A DNA stretch of 64,000 nucleotides from Fragilaria crotonensis (lineage: Eukaryota > Bacillariophyta > Fragilariophyceae > Fragilariales > Fragilariaceae). This document shows positions 25,401 through 35,585 of this stretch, one piece after another. The stretch spans positions 1 through 64,000 of the forward strand of contig JAKSYS010000336.1 in assembly GCA_022925895.1 (NCBI GenBank), written 5' to 3'. Position 1 is the first letter of the stretch. Each line of letters begins with the position of its first letter. The notes beneath the pieces are model-generated. The model did not search any database, was not told where the DNA came from, and worked only from the letters and a program-made list of their open reading frames with translations. Position numbers and translations under genes: made by a program.

Positions 25401-27013
25401 ATCCGAATCAGCATCGTCCGTGTCCTGGTCATCCCCATCCTCATCTCCAGTATCATCGACTTCAGATGTTGCCCCAAACCATCTACTCCCATCGACTCGG
25501 AAACCTTGACATGACCAGAAAACCTAGCTTTTCCCACTATGTGGTTGTTTTCGTCGATATCGTGCAGAATGTACTCCGTGCCTCCTGGCATCTTGAAAAT
25601 CTCGACGCGCTTGCATGTCCGTGCCGCGATTTGTTGTTGAGTAGCGTCAGATGGCCACACTGTCGCAACATCACCTACACAGTTCTATGAGAATATGGTC
25701 ATCACACGAAACAGGCCATATCAACTTCCGCACTCTACTCACCAATCCAACGCGCCTGAGAATACTTCCAACGTGCTTTTGCCCTAATTGCATCTTGGTC
25801 ATTGTCGACACCTCCTTTGACTGATCTACTTCCGAAGAATCTAGATTGAAGCTCATGTCCAACTCATCGGTATCTTTTCCGTCATCGTATTCCGAGCCAG
25901 GTCTTTGTTGGTGATCTCCGTGTTCCAATAGTCCAGAGGAGGGACACCTAGGTTTTCATGAACACCGGTCTCTCCTGGCATTTCAAAATGACGAAAGTTC
26001 AAGAGAGTTTCGAGAACGAGCTCCTTGCCATCAGGCATAATTCTGAAATACTCTAGCTCCTTTTGAAAGTTCGGAATAGCGTCACGTGGAAAGTCTGGAG
26101 CAAAATCTTCTTCTTCGTAGGCAATGGGATTAACCTCTCGTCTAAATTGTGCAGGACCCAAAAGAGTCTCACTGAAGACTCGTCGAATGTTTTGTTCAGC
26201 GTCTTCGGAATCCACAACTAGGGTGCAAACTTTTTTGTGAATGAAGAAGTTGAAATAGGCAGGGAATTCGAATTCAGCGAGGTTCACGCCCAACGCAGGC
26301 CCCATCTCTCGGCAAAATCTTTCCACTGGAACAATGTACACCGCTGGGACTGACAATCCGAGGCGCATGCTGTCTTTGATAGTTTCAGGCGGAATACCAA
26401 ACTGTGAAAAAAGAATGAGGCATGATGTAGCGCGAAGAGATGGTTGAGTAAAGCAGCAAGAATAATAATGCAATCCTGTGGACAGCATCCGCCGCGTACC
26501 TGCACTCTTCCCACAGCTTTCGTTTCCATACTGACACCACCGCGAGGTAGTTTGGTTTGCTCCAAGAGGGGGACATCTGCATAGGATTGGATGACGAGTG
26601 AAGCGCTATCGAGGCATTCGCAAACGTTGCATCACTTTGCGTACTCCCAGTGGAAAGTTTCCTTTGGCCCCGTTGAGTTGAGTCGAAAACGATTGTTCTG
26701 GAATACTTATCGGGTCCTCTGGCCATGAGGACAGTTCGTGTGCTTGTTCACCGAATGACGTAGTCTCATCGTTGCCGCGTGCCAAGAATGCCAGCGAAGG
26801 ATCGTAATCTTCGTCCACCGTAGTGTATCGACTAACAGGTTCTGAATCAGGAGAGGGCGCAGCTGGTTCCATATTCGTTTCCGTGACATTGTGGCGACGA
26901 TGCGCAGAAGGGTCATCCTCGTTGAGAAATAGTGCCTCAGTGATATTGTCGTTACTGTCGCTGCTGGCATTCTTCTTCTTTCGTTGAGGTATCAAACGCT
27001 TAAGGCCTTTCAT
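22459..27013 (-). CDS. MBL-fold cyclic-nucleotide phosphodiesterase with two cNMP-binding domains (GbpA/GbpB-like)
   Basis: From the start at 27013 the protein has a basic/acidic leader, then QTKLPRGGVSMETKAVGRVQ joined across a 97-bp intron (26402-26498) to FGIPPETIKDSM. Further introns are visible at 25675-25742 and 24767-24832. The metallo-beta-lactamase core has GNSHGFD near 25300, the metal motif THCHADHDAG at 25136-25165, FTGDH near 24870 and LLLHEAGAPPIHTP near 24680. The C-terminal third has two cNMP-binding-like domains: VWHAGDW near 23940, with an intron before AISVEFSNLHAIL, then YFQPGEAMASW near 23480 and SRGHFLGDVSK near 22770. MBL catalysis followed by two cNMP domains is the layout of Dictyostelium GbpA/GbpB (PdeD/PdeE), which hydrolyse cGMP or cAMP and are activated by cyclic nucleotide. 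The nucleotide used here is unknown. The frame slips several times where no intron fits, as in the host genes nearby. Confidence 0.83.
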
Positions 27014-28058
27014 TATTCCTCAAGGATTTCGAATTGTGAATGTCGAAAGAGCGAGGTGCACACAGTACAGCAAACAGCGTCAATGAGACAACAGGCAAAA
27101 CCGAAGGTGGGAATAAAAAGAGGTGCCGAAGAAAGGCTGTGTCCACCTCGTGGCACTTTATCAGTACTCTAGTGCCTGGTAGTCTGAGTACTGACGAAAG
27201 AGGCGAGAAATCCGTCGGTATCCAGTACTCGAGGACTCCCTTGCACTACTGTACTGCGAGTATCAAGCGCAATGGACCCACTACTAGATCCCACAACGTT
27301 GGGAAATAGCAAAGTTCGAGGCTCCTTAAGCCTTTTGAGAGAAGCAAGAGTGATCCGCAACAAGTCGACTGCTGACTAACTACTGACTGCTGTTGGCTTG
27401 GCTTTGAACACTTTTACGCTTTTGAGGCTACGATAGCGACCTTCGGAGGGAAAAGCGAGCGATTTCCGATTGCCACTCTCCGTGTCCCTGGACCTTGGAC
27501 ACACTACTTTTTGTACTCGTATACCAGTAGAAAAGCGGCGTAGAATGGATGATAGATTTGCATCCGGTGTTCCAACGCACCATGCACCGATTGCAGCAGA
27601 GTGCCTTTTACGACATTTGTATAGTATGACAGTTTACTTTGTAACTGGCACTGGCATACTAGAATACGGAGTAGAATACTCGGAGTATTCTATCCTGAAA
27701 AACTGTTGTGTCTTCCAAAACGTCCAATGAAGTCATAGGCGGCTGGTCCATGACTCTAGGCGCGAGTCACGTAGAAAAACTGCATAGAGCTCGCGAATTG
27801 TATGTGGACATGTGGACATGTTCACACTTCACACACATGTTACATGTTCATAGGGGAGCCGGGCTATGTCCCCTTTTCGAGCCGATCGAGATTTAATTTG
27901 TGTAAAATTTACATCACGTTGTATGGGAGTTTCCAGATGTCTTTTTCTGCCGTGCGGTAGTATGAAGTATGAAGTATACGTCGATTACCACGTACACTTG
28001 TTTTGACCTGTGCTCGACAGGGGACATCTATTCTGGCGTCTTTCGAATAAGCGGACAG
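27014..28058. other. intergenic region upstream of the phosphodiesterase gene
   Basis: About 1 kb with no supportable gene. Expected contents are the minus-strand promoter near 27014 and GTAC-type palindromes (around 27180-27260 and 27510-27530, including GAGTATTC-like inverted repeats near 27670-27690). The open frames at 27040-27309 and 27470-27730 are short and lack any motif. A single MITE-like end sits at about 27855-27890. Confidence 0.5.
27855..27891. repeat. solo end resembling the TIR of the 38.2-38.9 kb MITE
   Basis: GGAGCCGGGCTATGTCCCC followed by CGAGCCGATCGAG closely matches the terminal repeat of the element at 38234-38882 (CCGTGTATGTCCCC, CTAATCGAGCCGATCGAG). I see no partner copy in inverted orientation nearby, so it may be a truncated remnant. 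Confidence 0.5.
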
Positions 28059-28061
28059 TAA

Positions 28062-28082
28062 GGTGGTGTGTATACAGCAAAA
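28062..28082 (+). repeat. left TIR of Harbinger element 1
   Basis: GGTGGTGTGTATACAGC plus AAAA, preceded by TAA. It matches the reverse complement of 32274-32294 at 20 of 21 positions. Confidence 0.93.
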
Positions 28083-28342
28083 TTTTCCGAACTTGGATCC
28101 AAGTTTCCAACGGAATCTCACCTCCAAAAACAAAATAGATTCCCTAATTCGTGACTTAACTTGGATTTCCGAGTTAGTAAGACTCAACTTTGATCCACTA
28201 GGATGTCCAAGTTGCCCACATTTTTTAGCCAAGTTTGGTTATCCAGTTTCGCATGCGCTCTATTCGCGCATGGATATTCTTCGTGCTTCACTCAATAGTG
28301 TCGAGTGCATTCATTGTTGTCCTCGTCGTCCCCATTTTGACG

Positions 28343-30530
28343 ATGAGCAATAACACCACACCACCCGGTGCTCCTCATCAGCAGCCACCTGATGATAGCG
28401 GCATTTGTGCTGTTGGCAGTACTGCTGATGGCGTTGAGGCAGCAACAGGAGGAGGAATGTCAACGCAGCCAGAATTCGTGTCGACTCATAGCAGTAGTGA
28501 ATGCAAAAAACTCTACGTTGATTCCGGTAATGACAAGACAATTTTGTACGTGTTGTCAATTGGTCTCGAGCATGACAGTGAACCTCTTTTTTCCCTTGAA
28601 CAGGAACCGTGGTCGACCCTTTCAAAGAACGCACTCCGCCCGCCCAAGAACTCTGACCTTGTGAAAGAAGTCAAACGACGAGCGACTGCTTCGAATATGA
28701 GGTCGGTTCCGCGACCCAGCAACTGGACACGAAATCAAATTATTGAGTGGCTTGAAGAACATCCTGTATCTGATTCCATGGATGTACAATTCCTTACATT
28801 TGAAGTGCTGAGGTTACAAGAAATTAGCCGCAGGATGCAACAGGAGCGACAACAATTTTTAACTATGGAGGGAATTTCAGGTGCAGTAATGAGAGGTGGT
28901 AATTGGCGTGGTTGCGTTCCCTACTTGCGAGTCATCATGACTCTGACACGTGACGATGTCAAATCGTTGTTTCTCTCTCGAGGAAATTGCTCGCGAACAC
29001 AATTAGATGGCCGTAATTCAGATAATAGGTGAGTGTGCTGCGGTCGTGTCAAATGAAATGATGCATGTGCAAGCAAACAAAGAAAACTAACTTTCTTTCG
29101 TGCTCTCTCTGGTGGTTCTTGCTCTCCTGCCTTGGTCTTGTCATCTTGTCGCTTCGTCTCATCTCGTCTCGTTTCGTCTCGTTTCATCTCGTTTCATCTC
29201 GTCGCGTCTCAATTACTTGTTCTCGTTTCGATCTCGCTTCGTTCTCGCTTTGTTCTCATTTTCGTTCTTGTCTTGTCTCGTTTCGTCTCCTCGTTCTCAC
29301 TCTCATTTGTTCTCGTCTCCACGTTTTCGTTCCTGTCTCGTTGTTCCCGTCTCCTCGCTCTTGTTCTTGTCTCCTACCCAATTTATTCTTCTCATCTCCT
29401 CGTTCTCATTCTTGTTCTTGTCTCGTTCTCGTCTCGTTCCCATCTCGTTCTCGTCTCCTTGATCTCGTTTCGTTTGCGTTTCGTTCTCGTCTTGTCTTGT
29501 TCTTGATCTCTCGTGGGTTCTGTCTCGTCTGTTCTCTTTGTCTTTGCGTCGCAGACCAAAGACTTGTTATGAACTTATTGCCGAGCTTTGGAATAGCTCT
29601 GATTTCAATCCAAAAGCACCTCCATCACGATGCCATTCGGACTTCGTCTCGGAAATCGATTGCTCCCATGCTGCCGTTGTTGGTCTTTCTGCAGCGACGG
29701 CCGTCAAAATTGCAGATATCTTCACTTCCATGAGATGCAAGCTATTGACGATTATAAGGAATTGGGAAGCAAGCGGCCAAGGCGATGGCGGTATGGACCG
29801 AGAGCAGGATGGAGAAGGCGATGAGCAGGTGCTTGACGATTATGGTGGGTTGGACCGAGGGCAGCAGGATGGAGGAGATGAAGAGGATGATAACAATGAA
29901 ACCTCCTCGATGGCACAAGCATTTGTAAGTCTGAGGCAGAGACCAGCAAGAGCCCTCGACAACCGTGCTGCCTTCCTGAGAGGAATGCCTTCGTACATCC
30001 TCTACTACTGGGAAGTGGCTGAGAGTCAACAGTTGTTGTCATCGTGCCTGCAACGACTTAGTAACCATGCGAACGCAAGCGACGCGTCGTCAGTTGCTCT
30101 TGTGTCAAGGAGAGGTGGGACGACATCATCCAGGAGCAATATCACAAGCAGTGGTGGAAGCAGTCGCAGTGGCAGTCGTGGCGGTCGCAGTCAAAACGCT
30201 GACGAAGAAACAGATGACGACGAGATGACAAATACTACTTCAGCTGAAAATCCATTGGTGCAGTCTCTTCAAGACCTTGTAGATTCTCAGCGACGTTTGC
30301 TTTCAGATCGTGCGCTCGATCGTGAACATCAGGAGCGTGAGAACACTCGGAAACGACGTTTTGATCGTCGCTCCTTTTTGGTTGATGAGACTCGCATGTA
30401 TCGAATGAAAATTGCTGAATTCAGCTGTGTTGATGATGACCGCAGTCGCCGCATGCTGCAATTCTACACATCTGAACTTTCAAAAATGGAGGAAGAGATT
30501 CGACAATTGGATGACAACAATGATAAGTAG
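28343..30530 (+). CDS. Harbinger partner protein, spliced (element 1)
   Basis: This is the second protein of the transposon; in other Harbinger elements the partner binds DNA and helps the nuclease enter the nucleus. Exon 1 (28343-29028) starts MSNNTTPPGA and carries a conserved-looking block, RPSNWTRNQIIEWLEEHP. The 526-bp intron (29029-29554, GTGAGT...GCAG) joins in frame to RPKTCYELIAELWNSSDF. Exon 2 has an acidic spacer, a Ser/Gly/Arg-rich linker and a long charged coiled-coil-like tail (residues LQDLVDSQRRLL to EEEIRQLDD). I see no clear Myb/SANT triad, so the DNA-binding role is inferred from position. An upstream in-frame ATG at 28253 would add a hydrophobic stretch; I prefer 28343. 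It is convergent with the nuclease gene, 90 bp apart. Confidence 0.75.
29100..29545. repeat. degenerate CTCGT/TTCGT pyrimidine-rich repeat inside an intron
   Basis: About 445 bp consists almost entirely of variants of TCTCGTTTCGTCTCGT. It fills most of the intron of the Harbinger partner gene. All three plus-strand frames are open over long stretches because the repeat lacks A. These long ORFs are not genes. Confidence 0.85.
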
Positions 30531-30620
30531 TAGCTGGTAGAATACGTGTTGTCGTTCCTATCAAGAGGGTAGTAACAAGTAATATCTAGTACTAGTATGT
30601 TTACTAGTAGGTTGTCTTGC

Positions 30621-32022
30621 TCACGGACGTTGTGGACTGGGTCGTGTGACACCAATTGCTGCAATGTATGAATGCAGTTGCTCTCTCGGAAGTGGTGTAT
30701 TGTTCACCAATTCGTAATGGCGCTGTCTACGTCGACGACCTGCACGACCGATGTCGTCGAAGTGCTCACCGCCATGTAGTAATTGTTCGGGAATGACATC
30801 GTTGAGTCGCAACTCTAAGCCCTCATCATAACCTTCAACTGGAACCAAGGGGACAGCACCATTGATTTCAGATGTCCATTCGTCCCTCGCAGTATTTGGG
30901 GAAATGTCATTGTCATTCGCATCGATACAGTAGTTGTGTAGCTTGGCTAGAGCCATTACCAATGCAACAGTCTTCGTAATTCTGATGTTCACAGGGATTG
31001 CGCTCCTAAGTATTGACCATCGATGTGTCAAAATTCCGAAGGCACATTCTATCCGGATTCGCAGCTGCGAATGATAAAAGTTGTAGTCATCCTTTGTCCC
31101 ACCGGACACAGCCGGGTATGGAGTTGCCAAGTAAGGCGTATTCAAGTATGCATTGTCCCCGAAATGCATAGACCAGAGCTAGAAGCCCATTCTCTAATCG
31201 ATGAAAGAGTGACATGCCCTCAAAAGCAAGACAATCGGAAGTAGATCCAGGATACATGATGGAAATGTCAAGGATCCTACCCCGAACGTCACAGACTGCC
31301 TGACAATTTAGTCCAAACTTACTTTTTCGAGTGCACATGAACTTACCATCATTACAACCAACGTCCATGCAGTCTTTCTTGGAGGGTTTATGTATCCATA
31401 TGAGGATGCCATCAATTGCCCCAGCACAACACTTGAAGCCTGCCTTTGACACATTTTGAAAACCACGCGCAATTTGTCTTTGATCCTCGTGGTCATTTGG
31501 GTATTCAATCTTAAAGTTCGGGTGGGAATTGATAGCGTCTACAACATACCAGTAACTTTTGATTGTATCTGAATGACCGATACCATACGTTGTCATAAGA
31601 TCGTATGCTGATCCACCAGAAAACCATCTAATTGCACAAGCAAGCCGGACGTCTGAAGAGATTGGACCATTTGGAATGAATCGTTTTGGTCCTCCTTTAA
31701 GATCACATGCAAGAATTATATAGGGACGAAGCTCGTCCGCAAGAGCCTTGAAGGTACTGTAATGCATTCGATATGCCCTTCTGAAATACATGGGCCCAAG
31801 TTCATTATAGATGTCCTCTACGGTCCTCCTCTTGCGTACTCGAAAATGTCTAGTGCGACAAGACCTTGTTCTCTTACGCGTTCGAATACGACGACGTTGA
31901 ACTTTCCTCGCATGACGATCAACAAGGACAGCTGCAATATTTGCAATGACGCTACAAACCCTGAAGGAGTTCTCTAAGCCCTCATCATGGGACATCTGCA
32001 CGTAGCTGTTGGTGGCAGCCAT
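30621..32022 (-). CDS. PIF/Harbinger DDE nuclease (transposase), element 1
   Basis: This DDE_Tnp_4-type nuclease cuts and joins the element ends. The N-terminus is very basic (RRRIRTRKRTR). The catalytic triad is visible: Asp in CAGAIDGILIW, Asp in FGDNAYLNT and Glu in RIECAFGILTHRW. CDVRGRILDISIMYPGSTSD fits the conserved region between them. The C-terminus has RRRRQRHYELVNNTP. One frame break lies near 31160, between LENGLLA and the FGDNAY motif, so this copy probably makes no full protein unless the break is a sequence error. I chose the ATG at 32022 (MAATNSYVQ); an in-frame ATG at 32052 is possible. It is convergent with the partner gene. Confidence 0.9.
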
Positions 32023-32273
32023 GTTATCATTGTGACAATAAGTTAATAACATTGCAGTGGGCAAGTACGCATGACAAATCTATGGACGAAAAGATCCGTC
32101 TGGAGTGCTACTCACGTTCGTCTTCTTCAAACGAAAACTTGGGAGTTTCCTACTTCGATTCAAAGTTTCAATTTGCTGTATACATACCACTGCACCAGGG
32201 CGAAATTTAACAATCTAATTCGTTTCTAAGATTCCGTTGGAAACTTGGAAACTTGGATCCAAGTTTGTATTTT

Positions 32274-32294
32274 TTTTGCTGTATACACACCGCC
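32274..32294 (-). repeat. right TIR of Harbinger element 1
   Basis: Read on the minus strand it begins GGCGGTGTGTATACAGC. It is followed on the plus strand by TAA, completing the target duplication. Confidence 0.93.
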
Positions 32295-32297
32295 TAA

Positions 32298-33769
32298 AAC
32301 ATGCATACCAGCACCAAGGTTCGGTAATTCTCTCAATCATAAAACACAGATTTCTTGCTTTTGCTCCATGCTTCTACCCGTACTTATATTTAATGCCAAG
32401 CAGAGGTGCATCACCTCATGACATTGTAGTATGCCGGGCCTTCCATTTACCAGGTCCAACGTCCAACGTCCAACGTACTATCATATTACTACCGGTAGCT
32501 ACTATTAGTACATAGAACTCGGAGTACATATGCACACAACTGGACGGTGGAGGGTGCAGGGGTGCAGTCCTTGGAGGTCCTTGGGCTATAACCACAATGG
32601 GGATATCCCGATTTGTGATATCCACTATACAAGTATATTTGCTCGGGAAGTTATCAAAGCACGGCTTTTGTTGCCACTTTTACGATGAAGCGCTTTTGCT
32701 TTTCAAAGTTATACTCTACGAGCACTACGGTAACACAATTTACTGGCTTGTTTCGAGATTACTGTAACACCTTTTCGATATTGACTACCGCTACCTGTAG
32801 GTCTACGGTAGCAGAGTATGGGTTATAGGTTATAGGTTATAGGAGTATCATTTACCATATCATATCCTATGACATACTCGGAGTACTTTTTAATTTGGTT
32901 TGTGTGTGTGTGTGTTTGTTACGGAGTATGACCACTCTGGGGTACTGTCGTACTGTTACATGTACGTGGATTACACGATTACACGTACTACAGGTCTACA
33001 GTACATTGATCGATGGTAATTTATGAAGAAACGACAGTGTTAGGTTACTGAAGTACGATACTGTAGCTATTCAAAGTTACTGGATGGAATACTCATTGAA
33101 TTTGCTGTAACCAGGTTGCTTCACAAATGCTACTGTTAAACATACCCTGCGATGAACTCCAGTACTGGGGAATGAGCACAACTCTGGGGGTACCAGGTAC
33201 TGTGTACTGTACGTCATGTAGTAGCTTACGTTGGTACCAGGTTACTGCATACTGTAGAACAAAAAATGTATGTTATTGTAGTACTCCAGTAGGTCTGATG
33301 CTACCGAGTATGACCAGTTTGGAGTACTGTGTAGGTCCTCTTATCCTGTACTCCAGTAGTATGCTCCGATCCAGTTGTGAGGAACCCACTACTAGTATAT
33401 TATGAAAATGAAAATGCACAGCCGTCCACACTGGTGCTGGGGGACTTCAAAAGACTTAACTATTCATTCATCACACGCGTGCCTAGCCATACTAATCATT
33501 GTCGAGAGCACGAAAATGTGCATCTGAAGGAAACGGAAGTATGAATGGACTGAGGAAGGGCACGCAGAATTGGTTGTTCTTGATTCAAGCTATGAATTAT
33601 GACACAAGAGAATAATAATGCATCCCATAAACCAAATGATTGAAGCAATCCAACTTGGTCCATTGAAAAGATTGCGGCAGATATTGACAAGGCGTACTAT
33701 AATTGCAATCCGAGTGTTTGCTATGTACAATTACCGTCTACTGTGAATACTGCAGTACTGATGACAGCA
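32298..33769. other. intergenic, simple repeats, no gene seen
   Basis: About 1.5 kb, strongly GTAC-rich. It includes three tandem GGTTATA units near 32820-32843, a (TG)n run near 32902-32920 and dense AGTACT/GGTACC palindromes at 33130-33360. No open frame shows a domain. A few dispersed ORFs (33127-33405, 33496-33690) look like chance. Confidence 0.6.
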
Positions 33770-34765
33770 CTAGGCTTTCACTAGGAGGGTTCGAATCCCT
33801 AGGAACAACATGAGACTGGAAAAACCCCAACGCAGTGTGGTCTCATCTGTTTGGAGTCCCAGGTTACCCCCAAGGTAGGCACCGACAAAAGAACCCAGCG
33901 CCAGGGTCGGTGCTATCGTTATGGCAACATTCCCTTTACTGAAATGTGTACTCGTTCCAACCATGGCGGGTAGTGCCATAGCGCATAAGCTCGTACCCAG
34001 AGCTTGGTAGTGTGTCATATCCGTACACAGGGTCAAGGCCGGAACCACAATTGCACCGCCGCCGACACCAAAGAGACCAGCCAGAAACCCAGAACCGAGA
34101 CCAATCACTGCAGGAGGACCTATCCGTTGGAGAAATCCCTTTCCCAACAATTCATTATTACTGTTCGATATTCTCATGATATTTTTCTTTTTTGTCTCAT
34201 CTTGTACTTGCATAAAGTACGCCTTGGCGGGTACCAGTGGGGCGATGAGGAGCATAAAGACACCCAGTGCACGTTTCAACGATCGTTCGGACATGGTTGC
34301 CGTCATGCCCGCTCCTGCTCGTGCCATAATCATTCCGGACACACTAATTGCGACGGCAGCCTCGACATCCACCTGTCCACTGTAGCCCAAGGCTCCGGCC
34401 ACACCAGTAGCGGCAACTGCGAACAAGGACGTCCCGTGCGCCTGATGTTGAGTAAGTTTCAGCAGAGATGATGTCATGAGCGGGATCATGACGAATCCTC
34501 CACCCATGCCAGCGAGGGATCCAAGGATACCAGCAAATGCACCGACGCAAAAGGCTTTGGGAAGTTGGTAAGGTACATCTCCGGCAGTTTCGGCCACTGG
34601 TGTTGCTGCTGTTGGGGGTGATTGTTGTTTGGTCGTTTGGTTCGAAGGTGGTTTCGATGCGTGTTGTCGCTTGGGGTTGGACCAATGGGGCGTTGTTGTG
34701 ATTCGGTTGAGTGAACGGACTCTTCGTGAAATGACTCGCGGCTGCTGATTGCGACAAGCGATCAT
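33770..34765 (-). CDS. TauE/SafE-family membrane transporter, probably organellar
   Basis: The 331-residue protein is a two-repeat polytopic membrane protein. Each repeat begins with a glycine-rich helix: GSLAGMGGGFVMIPLM near residue 85 and GLFGVGGGAIVVPALT near residue 235. About eight hydrophobic segments follow this plan, ending in GFSSLMLFLGIRTLLV. TauE/SafE proteins export sulfite, sulfoacetate and related organic anions, but the substrate cannot be read from sequence. The first 60 residues (MIACRNQQPRVISRRVRS...) are rich in Arg, Ser and Thr, without a hydrophobic core and nearly free of acids, which suggests a mitochondrial presequence; there is no ASAFAP motif. I chose the ATG at 34765 over upstream non-ATG codons. 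The frame is unbroken and no intron is seen. Confidence 0.9.
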   Translation of the reverse strand: MIACRNQQPRVISRRVRSLNRITTTPHWSNPKRQHASKPPSNQTTKQQSPPTAATPVAETAGDVPYQLPKAFCVGAFAGILGSLAGMGGGFVMIPLMTSSLLKLTQHQAHGTSLFAVAATGVAGALGYSGQVDVEAAVAISVSGMIMARAGAGMTATMSERSLKRALGVFMLLIAPLVPAKAYFMQVQDETKKKNIMRISNSNNELLGKGFLQRIGPPAVIGLGSGFLAGLFGVGGGAIVVPALTLCTDMTHYQALGTSLCAMALPAMVGTSTHFSKGNVAITIAPTLALGSFVGAYLGGNLGLQTDETTLRWGFSSLMLFLGIRTLLVKA

Positions 34766-35365
34766 CGTGGTCCTAAAAGACAACACACAGTGTATCACAA
34801 AATTCGACCTTTCGTATTCCAATATTGTTCGTCGAGTTGTCGCAATTCACAGTTGGATTTTGTGCAATTTTTCTCAGGAATGTTCCCATGTGCTACACTT
34901 TTACAGTGGGAACTCAGAACTTGAACTTCAGAAAGATCTACGTTAACGACAGTACTAGTACCAGTACTTGAAGCTTCGAAGCTTGAAGTACTCAAAGCTC
35001 AGGGATATATCCTATTGATGGAGGAGAATAGTTTCTGAGGTCTGAAGACTGCGGACGGAATGCTCACAATGGGGGGGGAGGTCCACAGTTCACAACAGTC
35101 TTCGTGGAATAGGGGACTCGTTGTCCGACTTCTGCTTGCACGGGCCCGACGGTCGCGTGTCAGTATGGTATTGTTAGACCAGTAAAACACCAAATGTTGC
35201 TAATACTGTACGTAGTACGGATTATAAAAAGCAGTAGCTTTCAATTTGTTTAGTGTTGATGTTTCGCTCTAAGTTATATACCAGGGAAACCATTAAACAA
35301 CAGCGGTTTGATGAAGTCAGTGTCTCAATGCGATGGAGCGATACTTTGGAATTGCAGAATTCATT
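34766..35365. other. intergenic
   Basis: About 600 bp with the likely promoter of the transporter near 34766. It holds a GTACTAGTACCAGTACTTG palindrome cluster at about 34952-34972 and a G run (GGGGGGG) near 35071. No gene is evident. Confidence 0.5.
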
Positions 35366-35585
35366 CTACGGCCTTCTTCTCTTTGGCACTAGATGATGAC
35401 GTGGTTCGAGATTTATGTTGGGGTTCTTCTGATTAAAGATTCTTACTTGAACGTACTCTTCGAGGAAGAAAACCGAGCAGATTACGAACAAGAGGCAGCT
35501 GGACAGAGAACGAAGGAAGCACTGTGGTGGCAACATTATTGGAAATGAGTTAGCCTTCGTGATATCGTCGGTGAGTTCGAGAGAG

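Larger units (their letters stand above)
28062..32294. mobile_element. complete PIF/Harbinger DNA transposon (element 1)
   Basis: The 4233-bp element has 21-bp terminal inverted repeats beginning GGTGGTGTGTATACAGC (one mismatch between ends) and is flanked by TAA at 28059-28061 and 32295-32297, the 3-bp duplication typical of PIF/Harbinger. It carries two convergent genes, a partner protein on the plus strand and a DDE nuclease on the minus strand, as the superfamily does. A 16-bp palindrome, AACTTGGATCCAAGTT, lies about 28 bp inside each end. Near-identical TIRs suggest a recent insertion. The nuclease has one frame break. Confidence 0.94.

Noticed and set aside
29065-29733. Long plus-strand ORFs of Leu/Ser/Arg-rich sequence (29065-29733, 29100-29462, 29132-29506)
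   Set aside because: They are translations of the CTCGT/TTCGT repeat inside a spliced intron. All three frames are open because the repeat lacks A.
33786-33800. GGGTTCGAATCCC resembling a tRNA T-arm
   Set aside because: It lies in the 3' coding end of the TauE/SafE gene and encodes part of GIRTLLV on the minus strand. No acceptor or anticodon arm can be drawn around it.
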